From positions 1 through 64,000 of the forward strand of contig JAEUHI010000082.1 in assembly GCA_016795385.1 (NCBI GenBank): 64,000 nt of DNA, written 5' to 3'. Shown here piece after piece: positions 32,933 through 41,118 of the stretch. How positions within the stretch are numbered: position 1 is the stretch's first letter; each line of letters opens with the position of its first letter. The translations under genes were made by a program, and so were the position numbers. The notes below the pieces were generated by a model. The model was not told the DNA's origin. It did no database searches and saw only the letters and a list, made by a program, of their open reading frames with translations. The stretch comes from Verrucomicrobiales bacterium. GTDB lineage: Bacteria > Verrucomicrobiota > Verrucomicrobiia > Verrucomicrobiales > DEV007.

Positions 32933-34324
32933 TCACACGAACAGCTCCTTGATCGGCTCGCGGCCGACATCGACGAGGGGGAAAGGCCGGTTGGCCGGTC
33001 CGGGCAGGTGGCTGGTGTGGTCGATGCCGAGGCTGTGGAAAATCGTCGCCACGATGTCGCCGGGCTCGACCGGCCGCTCGGCCGGGAAGCCACCGATGGG
33101 GTCGCTCTTGCCGATCGCCCGGCCGCCCTGCACCCCGCCGCCCGCAAAGGACACCGTGAAACACTGCGGCCAGTGGTCGCGCCCGCCGGCCGGATTCACC
33201 TTGGGCGTACGGCCGAACTCGGCCAGTCCCGCCACCAGCACGTCGTCCAGCATGCCCCGCTGGTAGAGATCCTCGATCAGGGCCGAGTAGGCTTGGTCAT
33301 ACATCGGCGCCACGATTTCCTTCATCTGGGTGATGGACATGAAGGGCTTCGACCCGTGAATATCCCAGCTCAGCTCGTTGAAAACGGTGAGGAAGGTGTT
33401 TACCGTGACGAAACGCACGCCGCTCTCCACCAAGCGTCGCGCCAGCAGCAGGCACTGGCCCACGCGGTTCATCCCGTAGCGCTCGCGGACGGAGTCCGGC
33501 TCCTGCGACAGGTCGAAGGCGGCGCGGGCCTGCTCGCTCGTCATCATCCGGAAGGCTGCCTGGAAATTCTCATCCAGCAGGCGCGCGTCCTCGCTGGCCT
33601 CGAAGTTTTTCACCGTCTCATCGACCAGCGCACGCATTTGCTTTCGCCGGTCGAGCCGCAGGCCGCCAAACTGGTCCGGCGGCAGCAGGTCTGGCACACG
33701 GAAATCTTTCTGCGACGGATCGGCCATCAGCGCGAAGGGATCGTGCGCCTTGCCGAGAAAGCCGCCGGCCTGACCGTTCGGCAGGTTGCCGCCGCCGCGT
33801 CCCATCAGCTCCGGCAGCACCACGAAAGGCGGCAGGTCCGACTTGCGCCCTTTCAGATAGCTGGTCACCGAACCGATGTGCGGCGTCTGGATGCCGCCGG
33901 TGAAGCGCCGTCCCGTCTGCATCATCTGCCAGCCCGCATCGTGGACGGCCGCCCCGCTGTGGTGGCAGGAGCGCACCAGCGAGAACTTGTCGGCGACCTG
34001 GGCGTGGAGCGGGAGAATCTCGGAAATGTCGATATCCGGGGACTTGGTGCGGATCGGCTTGAAGGGACCGCGGATCTCGGACGGCGCCTCCGGCTTCATG
34101 TCCCACAGGTCGAGGTGGCTGGGACCGCCCAGATTGAACAGGAGGATGCAGGACCGGTGATCAGCCGATTTCTTCACCGCTCCCGCCTCCTTGGCGGCGA
34201 GGTACTGCGGCAGCGACAGGCCGATCGCCCCGAGGGCTCCGATTTGGAGGAATTCCCGGCGCGACGGCCCGAGTGGACGCGGCCCGCAGATCGGCGCGTT
34301 GGTTTCCGAGAGAAAATCGAGCAT
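32933..34324 (-). CDS. DUF1501 family Tat-exported protein (sulfatase-like fold)
   Basis: 463 residues from the ATG at 34324. The N-terminus has a Tat motif SRREFLQIG followed by a hydrophobic stretch (ALGAIGLSLPQYLAAKEAG). LLFNLGGPSHLDLWDMKPEA, SCHHSGAAVHDAGWQMMQTG, and late GLAEFGRTPKVNPAGGRDHW with QCFTVSFAGGGVQGGRAIG are DUF1501 signatures; the family belongs to the alkaline-phosphatase/sulfatase-like superfamily and has candidate metal ligands (Asp, His) in these blocks. It leads the operon with the DUF1549/DUF1553 and cytochrome/WD40 genes. A PAS-AraC regulator gene is divergent, separated by 150 bases. Another DUF1501 gene is at the right window edge. Confidence 0.92.
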   Translation of the reverse strand: MLDFLSETNAPICGPRPLGPSRREFLQIGALGAIGLSLPQYLAAKEAGAVKKSADHRSCILLFNLGGPSHLDLWDMKPEAPSEIRGPFKPIRTKSPDIDISEILPLHAQVADKFSLVRSCHHSGAAVHDAGWQMMQTGRRFTGGIQTPHIGSVTSYLKGRKSDLPPFVVLPELMGRGGGNLPNGQAGGFLGKAHDPFALMADPSQKDFRVPDLLPPDQFGGLRLDRRKQMRALVDETVKNFEASEDARLLDENFQAAFRMMTSEQARAAFDLSQEPDSVRERYGMNRVGQCLLLARRLVESGVRFVTVNTFLTVFNELSWDIHGSKPFMSITQMKEIVAPMYDQAYSALIEDLYQRGMLDDVLVAGLAEFGRTPKVNPAGGRDHWPQCFTVSFAGGGVQGGRAIGKSDPIGGFPAERPVEPGDIVATIFHSLGIDHTSHLPGPANRPFPLVDVGREPIKELFV

Positions 34325-34438
34325 GACCGTAAGGGGGTGGAGGTTTCGCAAGATCGTATCACAACCGGCACGCCACCGACAGGTTACGCGACCACGCCAC
34401 AATACGGATGAATTCTCGCCTGGAGCGCGGGCGCTGTC

Positions 34439-34468
34439 TTGTAAAGCGGGGGTGTCTTTTGGTATATT
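34439..34468 (+). promoter_or_regulatory. Possible promoter of the AraC gene (leaderless)
   Basis: TTGTAA (34439-34444) and TATATT (34463-34468) are 18 bp apart and end six bases before the ATG at 34475. If used, transcription would start about at the initiation codon, and no Shine-Dalgarno sequence is seen before it. Both boxes differ from consensus. Confidence 0.35.
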
Positions 34469-34474
34469 CCAATC

Positions 34475-35227
34475 ATGAAACGTTTTTCCGCCCGTCAGTT
34501 TCAGGACGAGTTCTTCGCGGCCAATCCCGGCCTGCGCGCCCCTCTGGAGCTGATGCGCACCGCCCAACAAGCCAGCTTTTTCGTCAAGGACATCCAGAGC
34601 CGCTATGTGATGTGCAACCCCTTTCACCTCGTCACCTACGACCTGACCAGCGAGGACGGCCTGGTCGGCCGCGCGGCGCGCGACTTCTTCCCCGACCTGC
34701 TCGCCGAGGCCTACGAGGCCAACGACCGCAAGGTCTTTGAGTCCGGGCAATCCCTGCGCAACGAGGTCTGGCTGGTGCCCCACATCCGTGGCACCCCGCG
34801 CTGGTTTGTCTCCGGAAAATCGCCGCTCTACGACCTGCAGGGCCGCATCATGGGGCTCGCCGGTCTCATGCACCCGATCGCCACACCGGAGGATCAGCGG
34901 GCGCACTTTCAGGAGCTGCAGCGTGTCATCGCTCATCTGGAGACCCATTTTATCGACGAGATCACCGTGGAAAGCCTCGCCCGGATCGCCGGCATCTCCG
35001 TGCCGCACCTGAACCGTCGCTTCCGCCAGCTCATGCGGATCTCCCCGATGGAATACGTGCTCTCCCTGCGCATCCAGGAGGCCCAGCGCCGCCTGATGAC
35101 CACCGACCGCGGCATCGGCGACATCGCGGTCTCCACCGGCTTCTACGACCAGAGCCATTTCACCAAGCGCTTCCGCAAGGTCACCGGAATGACCCCCCTG
35201 GCCTATCGGAAGCGGTTTCGTGGATAG
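34475..35227 (+). CDS. AraC-family regulator with PAS domain
   Basis: 250 residues. The first half is a PAS-type domain (QQASFFVKDIQSRYVMCNPF, then FVSGKSPLYDLQGRIMGLAG), the second an AraC DNA-binding module (ITVESLARIAGISVPHLNRR, GDIAVSTGFYDQSHFTKRFR, and closing GMTPLAYRKRF). It is divergent from the DUF1501 operon with 150 bases between the start codons, so control of that operon in response to a small ligand or redox signal is the simplest reading. It is a paralogue in layout of the gene at 2173, with clearly related PAS parts (FFAKDRRGHIMF against FFVKDIQSRYVM). Confidence 0.9.
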   Translation: MKRFSARQFQDEFFAANPGLRAPLELMRTAQQASFFVKDIQSRYVMCNPFHLVTYDLTSEDGLVGRAARDFFPDLLAEAYEANDRKVFESGQSLRNEVWLVPHIRGTPRWFVSGKSPLYDLQGRIMGLAGLMHPIATPEDQRAHFQELQRVIAHLETHFIDEITVESLARIAGISVPHLNRRFRQLMRISPMEYVLSLRIQEAQRRLMTTDRGIGDIAVSTGFYDQSHFTKRFRKVTGMTPLAYRKRFRG

Positions 35228-35287
35228 CAGCAGCGGCAGGCACATTCGCCGTGGAAAATCCCGCCGCTCCCGCTAGGGTGGGGCACC

Positions 35288-35698
35288 ATGTCCGACACCG
35301 ACACCCTTGCCCTGATCCGCCACTACTACGACCTGTTCAATGCCGGCGATCGTCCCGGTCTGCTCGATCTGCTCACCGATGACGTCGTCCACAACATCAA
35401 CCACGGCGCCACCGAGGTGGGGCGCGAGACTTTCGCCCGCTTTCTGGAGCGGATGGACCGGGCCTACCGCGAGCAGGTGGAGGAACTCGTGGTGATGGCC
35501 ACCGGCGACGGCACGCGGGCAGCGGCCGAGTTTTTCATTCGCGGCACCTATCTCGCCACCGACGAGGGGCTGCCCGAGGCCAACGGACAGACCTACTGGC
35601 TCCGGGTGGGGGCTTTCTTCGAGATCCGGGACGGACGCATCGCCCGGGTGACGAATTACTACAACCTCACCGACTGGCTCCGCCAGATCGGCGCCTGA
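35288..35698 (+). CDS. SnoaL/NTF2-like small protein
   Basis: 136 residues. LIRHYYDLFNAGDRPGLLDL, VVHNINHGATEVGRETFARF, then the C-terminal strand FFEIRDGRIARVTNYYNLTD fit the SnoaL-like cone fold (ketosteroid-isomerase-related, PF12680). Such proteins are isomerases, hydrolases or ligand binders, and the substrate cannot be told from sequence. It lies 60 bases after the AraC gene and 20 bases before the YbjN-like gene on the same strand. Length is normal. Cytoplasmic. Confidence 0.82.
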   Translation: MSDTDTLALIRHYYDLFNAGDRPGLLDLLTDDVVHNINHGATEVGRETFARFLERMDRAYREQVEELVVMATGDGTRAAAEFFIRGTYLATDEGLPEANGQTYWLRVGAFFEIRDGRIARVTNYYNLTDWLRQIGA

Positions 35699-35718
35699 TT
35701 TCCGCCCCTACCCCACTG

Positions 35719-36240
35719 ATGTCCCAGCCGCCCGCCACGCCCTCCCGTCCCGAGGATTCCCGGCTATTCGACGCGGTGAAAGCCGTGTTCAATGCCGAGG
35801 GCTGGGCGTATCACGCCGTGCCGGGGCGGGCTGTGATCCAGTCCGGCTTCGAAGCCCATCACACCCGCGTCGAGCTGCACGTGCAGGCCTTTCCCGAGCT
35901 GAATGCCCTGTCGGTGGTGTCGGAGTCTCCCCTGGCCTTGCCCGATCCAGCGCGCCGCGAACGGCTGGCGGAACTGCTCCTGCGCACCGACCAGACGCTC
36001 ACGGTCGGCGCTTTTGAAATGGACTGGGATGCAGGACGTGCGCTGTTTCGGGTGACGAACCTGTTTTCCTCCGACGCGGTCGATCCGGCGATTGTCCGGG
36101 GACTCGTTCACACGACCATTCTGGAAATGGACCGCATTTCCCCCCTCATCGTCTTGCTCTCCCAAGCCGAGGGGCCGGCTCTGGCCGGGATCGACCTGCC
36201 CGCTCTGCTGAGCCGGATGGATCTGCTGCCGGGAGATTGA
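35719..36240 (+). CDS. YbjN-like protein
   Basis: 173 residues, soluble. The opening RLFDAVKAVFNAEGWAYHAV, then HHTRVELHVQAFPELNALSV, and ERLAELLLRTDQTLTVGAFE followed by MDWDAGRALFRVTNLF are typical of the YbjN/type III secretion chaperone-like fold, where helix-strand-strand units make a convex sheet. LVHTTILEMDRISPLIVLLS is the conserved C-terminal helix. YbjN affects motility and stress traits in enterics, but its role elsewhere is unknown. It starts 20 bases after the SnoaL-like gene and is followed 33 bases later by the GYF-PH gene, so the three probably form one transcript. Confidence 0.7.
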   Translation: MSQPPATPSRPEDSRLFDAVKAVFNAEGWAYHAVPGRAVIQSGFEAHHTRVELHVQAFPELNALSVVSESPLALPDPARRERLAELLLRTDQTLTVGAFEMDWDAGRALFRVTNLFSSDAVDPAIVRGLVHTTILEMDRISPLIVLLSQAEGPALAGIDLPALLSRMDLLPGD

Positions 36241-36273
36241 TGGCGGCAAACGTATTGGCGAAAACTACCGGCC

Positions 36274-37059
36274 ATGAGTGATCCCGCCGCCCCGATCTAC
36301 GTGCTGAAAGGCGGCGCCCGGCTCGGACCGTTCACGGTCGATGATCTGCTCGACCTCGTCGACAGTGGCGAGATCAGCTACGATGATCTCTGCCTGCGGC
36401 AAGGGGCGGTGGATTGCGAGCGAGTCCGACAGGTGCTCGATTGGGAGGACGGAGCCGCGCCACCGTCAGCGCCCGGCGAGGAGCCGGTCGCCTCTCTGGA
36501 CGGGGACGAACCGGACGAAGACGATGAGGCTTGGGAAGAAGAGGATGAGGATGAAATCGATGATGCGGTGGAAGAATCTCCCGCACCCCCGAGGGAGCCT
36601 CGCCGACCAGTCGGACCGCCACGCGATCCGCGACTGATTTTATACGCGGGCCATCCGTCTGTGCTCAGTTTTCCCGTTACCGTGCTGTTCATCCTGGGCA
36701 GCGTCGCCGGTGGCGTCTGGGCGCGCGAGAACAGCGGCTGGTGGCTGTTTGCCGGGCTGGTCGCGGCGCTTTTCGGCGTTTCATGGATCCTGTTCCAGCG
36801 GTCCCTGCGGCTCTACGTGGTCACTCCGCGGCGGGTCGAGACGATCACGGGCTTCATCGCGAAAAGTTCCCACGAAGTCCGCATCGAGGACATCCGGGCC
36901 ATCAATGTGCGCAAGTCAGGCCTCCCGGGTCTGCTTGGCGTCGGCACGGTGGAGTTTGCCAGTGCAGGGGGTGCGGCCGTCGATGTCGCCTTTGTCGATG
37001 TCTATGCCGCCCACCGGATCAAGGGCTTGGTCAGGCGGCTCCAGGATGCAGAGAAATAG
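36274..37059 (+). CDS. GYF_2 + PH-like (bPH) membrane protein
   Basis: 261 residues. The N-terminus (PIYVLKGGARLGPFTVDDLL) has the GYF_2/DUF4339 pattern. It is followed by a highly acidic linker (DGDEPDEDDEAWEEEDEDEI), two transmembrane helices (VTVLFILGSVAGGVWA, WWLFAGLVAALFGVSWILF) and a bacterial PH-like domain (LYVVTPRRVETITGFIAKSS, VRIEDIRAINVRKSGLPGLL, TVEFASAGGAAVDVAFVDVY). Proteins of this type are probably membrane adaptors that bind partner peptides through the GYF part. Function unknown. It is convergent with the TPR-redoxin gene and probably transcribed with the two genes before it. Confidence 0.8.
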   Translation: MSDPAAPIYVLKGGARLGPFTVDDLLDLVDSGEISYDDLCLRQGAVDCERVRQVLDWEDGAAPPSAPGEEPVASLDGDEPDEDDEAWEEEDEDEIDDAVEESPAPPREPRRPVGPPRDPRLILYAGHPSVLSFPVTVLFILGSVAGGVWARENSGWWLFAGLVAALFGVSWILFQRSLRLYVVTPRRVETITGFIAKSSHEVRIEDIRAINVRKSGLPGLLGVGTVEFASAGGAAVDVAFVDVYAAHRIKGLVRRLQDAEK

Positions 37060-37077
37060 ACCGCAGCCTGCGCCAGA

Positions 37078-39396
37078 TCACGCATCCGTGAAGCTCAGCA
37101 GGCGCCCGCACTCCTCCAGCAGCCACTCGGTGTGCATGAACGGCTCGTAGCCGATGTCCTGCCAGCGGATGCGCCCCTGCCCATCGATGAGAAAGGTGCC
37201 GTGGAGCGGCTGTTTCTCGAAGTCGTCATGGGCGCGGTAGGATTTGAACACATCCAGATTGGCATCCGACAGCAGGGGGAAGGGAAAGGGATTGTCGGCC
37301 TTCGCGCCTTCGGCGGCGGCTTTCTGAAACGTTCCCGCGAGACCGTCGGTCGTGTCGGTGCTGATCGCCACGATCGGGATGCCGGCTTTTTTGTACTTCT
37401 CGGTCACCGGCGCGAAGTTGTTGAGCTGTTCCATGCAGTGCACGCAGCCCTTGCCGAGGTAAAAGATCACCAGCACCGGCTTTCCTTCGTAGTCGGTCAG
37501 GGAATGCGACTTTCCGGTGGAATCCTGAAGCGTCCAGGTGGGCGCCGTGGGAGGACTCCAGCGAAAGGGCCCCAAGTCATCCAGTTTCGGGCGCGGGCCG
37601 AGATCCTTGGCAGCGGGAGCCGGCGTGCGCCAGTCCTCCGGGTAGCCGAACTCGCGGGCGATGGGATCGAGCCGCTTCAGCATGGCCACCTCGCGATCGG
37701 CTCCGCCGGCGACGGTGCGCAACAGGTCGAAAGCCTTGCGCGCCTCGTCCTTCTGTCCATCGGCGTGGAGCAGCGCGACCTGCACTGCGAGCGGATGCAC
37801 CTCATTCTTGCCCTCGCGCACCGCTTGGGCAGCCACTTCCACCGCTTTCTTCATGTCACCGGCACGTTGCCACAGCGTCGCATGGCGGGCCTTGGCGAGC
37901 TGCTTCAGTTTGGGCAGGATCTCACGCGCCTTCGGCTGATCGGCAGGCTGGGCAGCCAGGGCGGCATAAACGCGCACTTCATTGGCGGTGTGCTCGAGAT
38001 CCTCGACTTTATTGGCGAAATTTTTCTCCGCGGCCTTCTTCGCCTCGTCGATGTCCTTGGCCGCCTTTTTGGCTTCCTTCGCCTTTTTTTCCGCGTCGGC
38101 GACCGCCTTGTCGCGGCGGCCGGTCTCCTCGGCGAGCAAAGCCTCGATCTTATCGAGATGCGGACGCGCCCCGGCGAGGTCGCCCTTTTCACATTTCGCG
38201 ATGGCGAGCAGGCGGTGCCACTCGACATCCGGGATTACGGTCCGATCCGACCGAAGATACTGGGTATGCTCGGCGTACCGGATCAGCTCGTCCCACATCT
38301 CAAAGCGCAGCAGGGTGTCGCGGAGCCGTTCGCGACCGTATTTCCAGCTCCCGCCGGCCTGGAACTCCTTGTTTTCCTTCCCTCCGAATTTCGGCAGCCG
38401 GGGCAACTCGACCATGTTGCGGGCCAGATCGAGCGCCGCACTGACCTGGCCGAGGTGGTTCAGGTTGCGAATCAGCCACTCGTTGTTGTGGGCGAAGTTG
38501 TGAATCTGATCCGGAATGATGCGATAGCGGATCATGTGGGCGTGATCGACGCGGGCCGAAGCCTCCTGCTGCCACACGGCGTCGCGGTAGCGCTGCAGCT
38601 TTGAGTAGGTGTGGCCGGGCATGTGCCACATGTGGGCGATGCCGGGCGCGGCGGGACCGCACGCCGCCGCCGAAGCCAGCGCCCGCTCGGGCTTTTCACC
38701 ATCCCAGAGATGGATGCGGTAATGGTGGACTGGATGATCGGCATCCTCGGTCAGGATCTCGCCGAGCTGGAGATTGTTGGCGTAGTGGCTTTGGTAATTC
38801 AGGCCCTTCGAGTTGTTCGTGAACAACTGCCAGCCGAGAAAGGCCTTGGCCTCGAGGTCGTCCGGGTGCTTTTCGATGATGCCCTCGTAGGCGCGGACTA
38901 GATCGCGGAGCCGGGCCTTCTCGTCCTTGGTGTCTTCGAAAAATTTGGCCAGCGCGTCGATATAGAGCCGCTCACGCTCGCCGGCTTTGTCCCGGCGCTC
39001 CTTGGCCTCCAGAATGAAGCCCTTTCCCCGTTTCTGGTTGTCGAAGTTCGACATCGCCATGCCCCAGTAGGCCATGGCACAGTCCGGATCGATCGCGGCG
39101 ACCTGGCGGAAACTGCGCTCGGACTCGAAATACCAGAAGCCATGCAACTGGCCGACGCCCTGGTTGAAAAAGCGCTGCGCCTCCGGCGATTTCGTGGTGA
39201 TGGGAAAACGCACGTCGCCCGTCCCCGGGATGAGCACGGCCGCCTGGCGGGGGCCTTCGTTGAAGACCTCGCCGTGGAACGAGTGCCCCTCGGTGGGATC
39301 GGTCTTGTTATCCTCGTCCTTTTGCGCCCAGGCAGGAGGCGTCGCCGTGAGGGCGAGCAGGACGGCGGCGATTCCGAAGAGACAGGGTCTGGTCAT
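37078..39396 (-). CDS. Exported TPR protein with C-terminal redoxin domain
   Basis: 772 residues with a signal peptide (IAAVLLALTATPPAWAQ). The first ~550 residues are helical repeats of the TPR kind (FFNQGVGQLHGFWYFESERS, AMAYWGMAMSNFDNQKRGKG) with His-rich HMWHMPGHTYSKLQRYRDAV and a Lys/Ala coiled coil (KKAKEAKKAAKDIDEAKKAA). The last ~170 are a thioredoxin/AhpC-like domain with the cysteine pair GKGCVHCMEQL and IPIVAISTDTT. The pairing suggests a periplasmic redox protein with a scaffold; the HxxxH patterns could bind metal. Its first codons (MTRPCLFG) are inside a dispersed repeat. It is divergent from the MFS genes. Confidence 0.85.
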   Translation of the reverse strand: MTRPCLFGIAAVLLALTATPPAWAQKDEDNKTDPTEGHSFHGEVFNEGPRQAAVLIPGTGDVRFPITTKSPEAQRFFNQGVGQLHGFWYFESERSFRQVAAIDPDCAMAYWGMAMSNFDNQKRGKGFILEAKERRDKAGERERLYIDALAKFFEDTKDEKARLRDLVRAYEGIIEKHPDDLEAKAFLGWQLFTNNSKGLNYQSHYANNLQLGEILTEDADHPVHHYRIHLWDGEKPERALASAAACGPAAPGIAHMWHMPGHTYSKLQRYRDAVWQQEASARVDHAHMIRYRIIPDQIHNFAHNNEWLIRNLNHLGQVSAALDLARNMVELPRLPKFGGKENKEFQAGGSWKYGRERLRDTLLRFEMWDELIRYAEHTQYLRSDRTVIPDVEWHRLLAIAKCEKGDLAGARPHLDKIEALLAEETGRRDKAVADAEKKAKEAKKAAKDIDEAKKAAEKNFANKVEDLEHTANEVRVYAALAAQPADQPKAREILPKLKQLAKARHATLWQRAGDMKKAVEVAAQAVREGKNEVHPLAVQVALLHADGQKDEARKAFDLLRTVAGGADREVAMLKRLDPIAREFGYPEDWRTPAPAAKDLGPRPKLDDLGPFRWSPPTAPTWTLQDSTGKSHSLTDYEGKPVLVIFYLGKGCVHCMEQLNNFAPVTEKYKKAGIPIVAISTDTTDGLAGTFQKAAAEGAKADNPFPFPLLSDANLDVFKSYRAHDDFEKQPLHGTFLIDGQGRIRWQDIGYEPFMHTEWLLEECGRLLSFTDA

Positions 39397-39418
39397 CGAT
39401 GAAACAGGGTTGGATCGG
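39381..39418. repeat. Dispersed repeat, copy 5, covering the TPR-redoxin start codon
   Basis: On the minus strand a unit CCAACCCTGTTTCATCGATG is followed directly by CCAGACCCTGTCTCTTC. The ATG is the end of the first unit, and the second is translated as TRPCLF. The gene's start is thus built from repeat sequence. Confidence 0.7.
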
Positions 39419-39540
39419 GGCCAGCGATCCTATCCGAGCCGGGGTTCGCGGAAAAGCCCGGATTCGCGTGGGCTGATACCCGCATGAAGTATCGCCTTTT
39501 TGATTGCCGCAGGGGGACTCACTGCTAATATCGGCCCACC

Positions 39541-41061
39541 TTGAACGCCAACTCTACATCATCCTCCGGCATGGGCATGACCCGCTGGCTCATCTGCATC
39601 ATCGCCTCCATCGGCTTCGCTTTCGACATCTACGAGCTGCTGATGCTGCCCCTCATCATCAAGCCGGTGATCGCCTCGCTGAGCGCGCCGCTGGTGCAGG
39701 AACTCATCGCCGGGGGCATGGCTCCGGCCGACGCCGCGCAGTTGTGGGCGCCGGGTGGTGCGGAGTATGTGAAGTGGGCGCGCATCCTCTTCTTCGTGCC
39801 GGCGATCGCGGGCGGTATTTTTGGCCTGCTGGGCGGCTATCTGACCGACCACCTCGGTCGTCGGCGGGTGCTGACTTTCTCGATCCTCCTCTACGCCTTC
39901 GCCGCCTTTGCGGCGGGCGCCTTCGCCCAGACGCTGCCGCAGTTGCTTTTCTTCCGCTGCCTCGTTTTCATCGGCGTGTGCGTGGAGTTCGTCGCCGCAG
40001 TGGCGTGGCTGGCGGAGATCTTCACCGAGCCAAAGCAGCGCGAGAAAGTGCTCGGCTACACCCAGGCCTTCTCCTCGATCGGCGGCCTGCTCGTAGCGCT
40101 GGCGAATTACTATGCCGCTACCTACGCGTCGAGCTTCCCCGCCATCCACGGCGGACATGAAGCCTGGCGCTACACGCTCATTTCGGGGGTCATTCCGGCC
40201 ATCCCGTTGATCCTGATCCGGCCCTTCCTGCCGGAATCGCCCTCGTGGGCCAAGAAAAAGGCCTCGGGCCAGCTCAAGCGCCCGAGTGTCCGCGAGTTGT
40301 TCAGCCCGGAGCTGGCCCGAACGACCATCGTGACCACCCTGATCTTTGCCGCCAGCTACGGCATCGCCTTCGGGGCGATCCAGCAACTGCCGCAGATCCT
40401 TTCCTGGCCCCGCGGCCATGTGGAACTCAAGGCCATCGGCGACGCGGCCGAGGCGGCGGCCAAGACCCAGGCGGTTGAGGAAGCCAAAGCCAAGGGCCAG
40501 CCGGAGCCCCCGGCGCCATTGCTGACCAAAATCGGCAAGCAAGCCGGTGGCAATGCCAGCGACAAGGTCACCTCGACCGTGACGAAGTGGCAGGAAGTCG
40601 GCGGCCTGGTGGGACGGGTGATCTTTGCCCTGCTGGCCGTGTGGATCGTGAGCCGGCGCGCCATGCTGCGTCTGTTCTTGATCCCGGCGATGATCTTCGT
40701 GCCGTTTTTCTTCTGGTGGGTGTCGGGTTCGCTGGACAAGGAAGGCACGCTCGGCCTGATCAAGTGGGGCATCTTCCTCGCCGGCCTGCTCACCGTGGCG
40801 CAGTTCAGCTTTTGGGGAAACTACATCCCGCTGGTCTTCCCGGTCCACCTGCGTGGCACGGGTGAGAGCTTTGCGGCGAACATCGGCGGCCGCATTCTCG
40901 GCACCGCGGCGGCCTTCATCACCATCACCCTGTCCGCCGGCCAGCCGGTGGCCGCCATGGCGAAAAATGGCGCCATCGTCGCCGGTGTCTATGCCCTCAT
41001 CGGTGTCATCCTCAGCTTCTGGCTGCCCGAGCCGAAGGAGGAGCACCTCGACGAGCATTGA
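39541..41061 (+). CDS. MFS transporter (sugar/organic acid type)
   Basis: 506 residues from a TTG at 39541; an ATG at 39571 (MGMTRWLICIIASIGFAFDI) is the alternative, and neither has a strong ribosome site. About twelve helices are seen. The MFS signature between helices 2 and 3 reads GGYLTDHLGRRRVLTF, and helix 1 has FDIYELLML, the F-D-x-Y/F-E/D pattern shared with the other two MFS genes in this window (41119, 58322). A long cytoplasmic loop (AEAAAKTQAVEEAKAKGQPE) separates the halves and is unusual in size. The substrate cannot be read. The next gene is a similar transporter, 57 bases on. Confidence 0.88.
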   Translation: MNANSTSSSGMGMTRWLICIIASIGFAFDIYELLMLPLIIKPVIASLSAPLVQELIAGGMAPADAAQLWAPGGAEYVKWARILFFVPAIAGGIFGLLGGYLTDHLGRRRVLTFSILLYAFAAFAAGAFAQTLPQLLFFRCLVFIGVCVEFVAAVAWLAEIFTEPKQREKVLGYTQAFSSIGGLLVALANYYAATYASSFPAIHGGHEAWRYTLISGVIPAIPLILIRPFLPESPSWAKKKASGQLKRPSVRELFSPELARTTIVTTLIFAASYGIAFGAIQQLPQILSWPRGHVELKAIGDAAEAAAKTQAVEEAKAKGQPEPPAPLLTKIGKQAGGNASDKVTSTVTKWQEVGGLVGRVIFALLAVWIVSRRAMLRLFLIPAMIFVPFFFWWVSGSLDKEGTLGLIKWGIFLAGLLTVAQFSFWGNYIPLVFPVHLRGTGESFAANIGGRILGTAAAFITITLSAGQPVAAMAKNGAIVAGVYALIGVILSFWLPEPKEEHLDEH

Positions 41062-41118
41062 TTGTCCCTGGGCCGGCCCATCATCCTCCTCTTTTCATCA
41101 CCCAGCCATCGCGTCATC

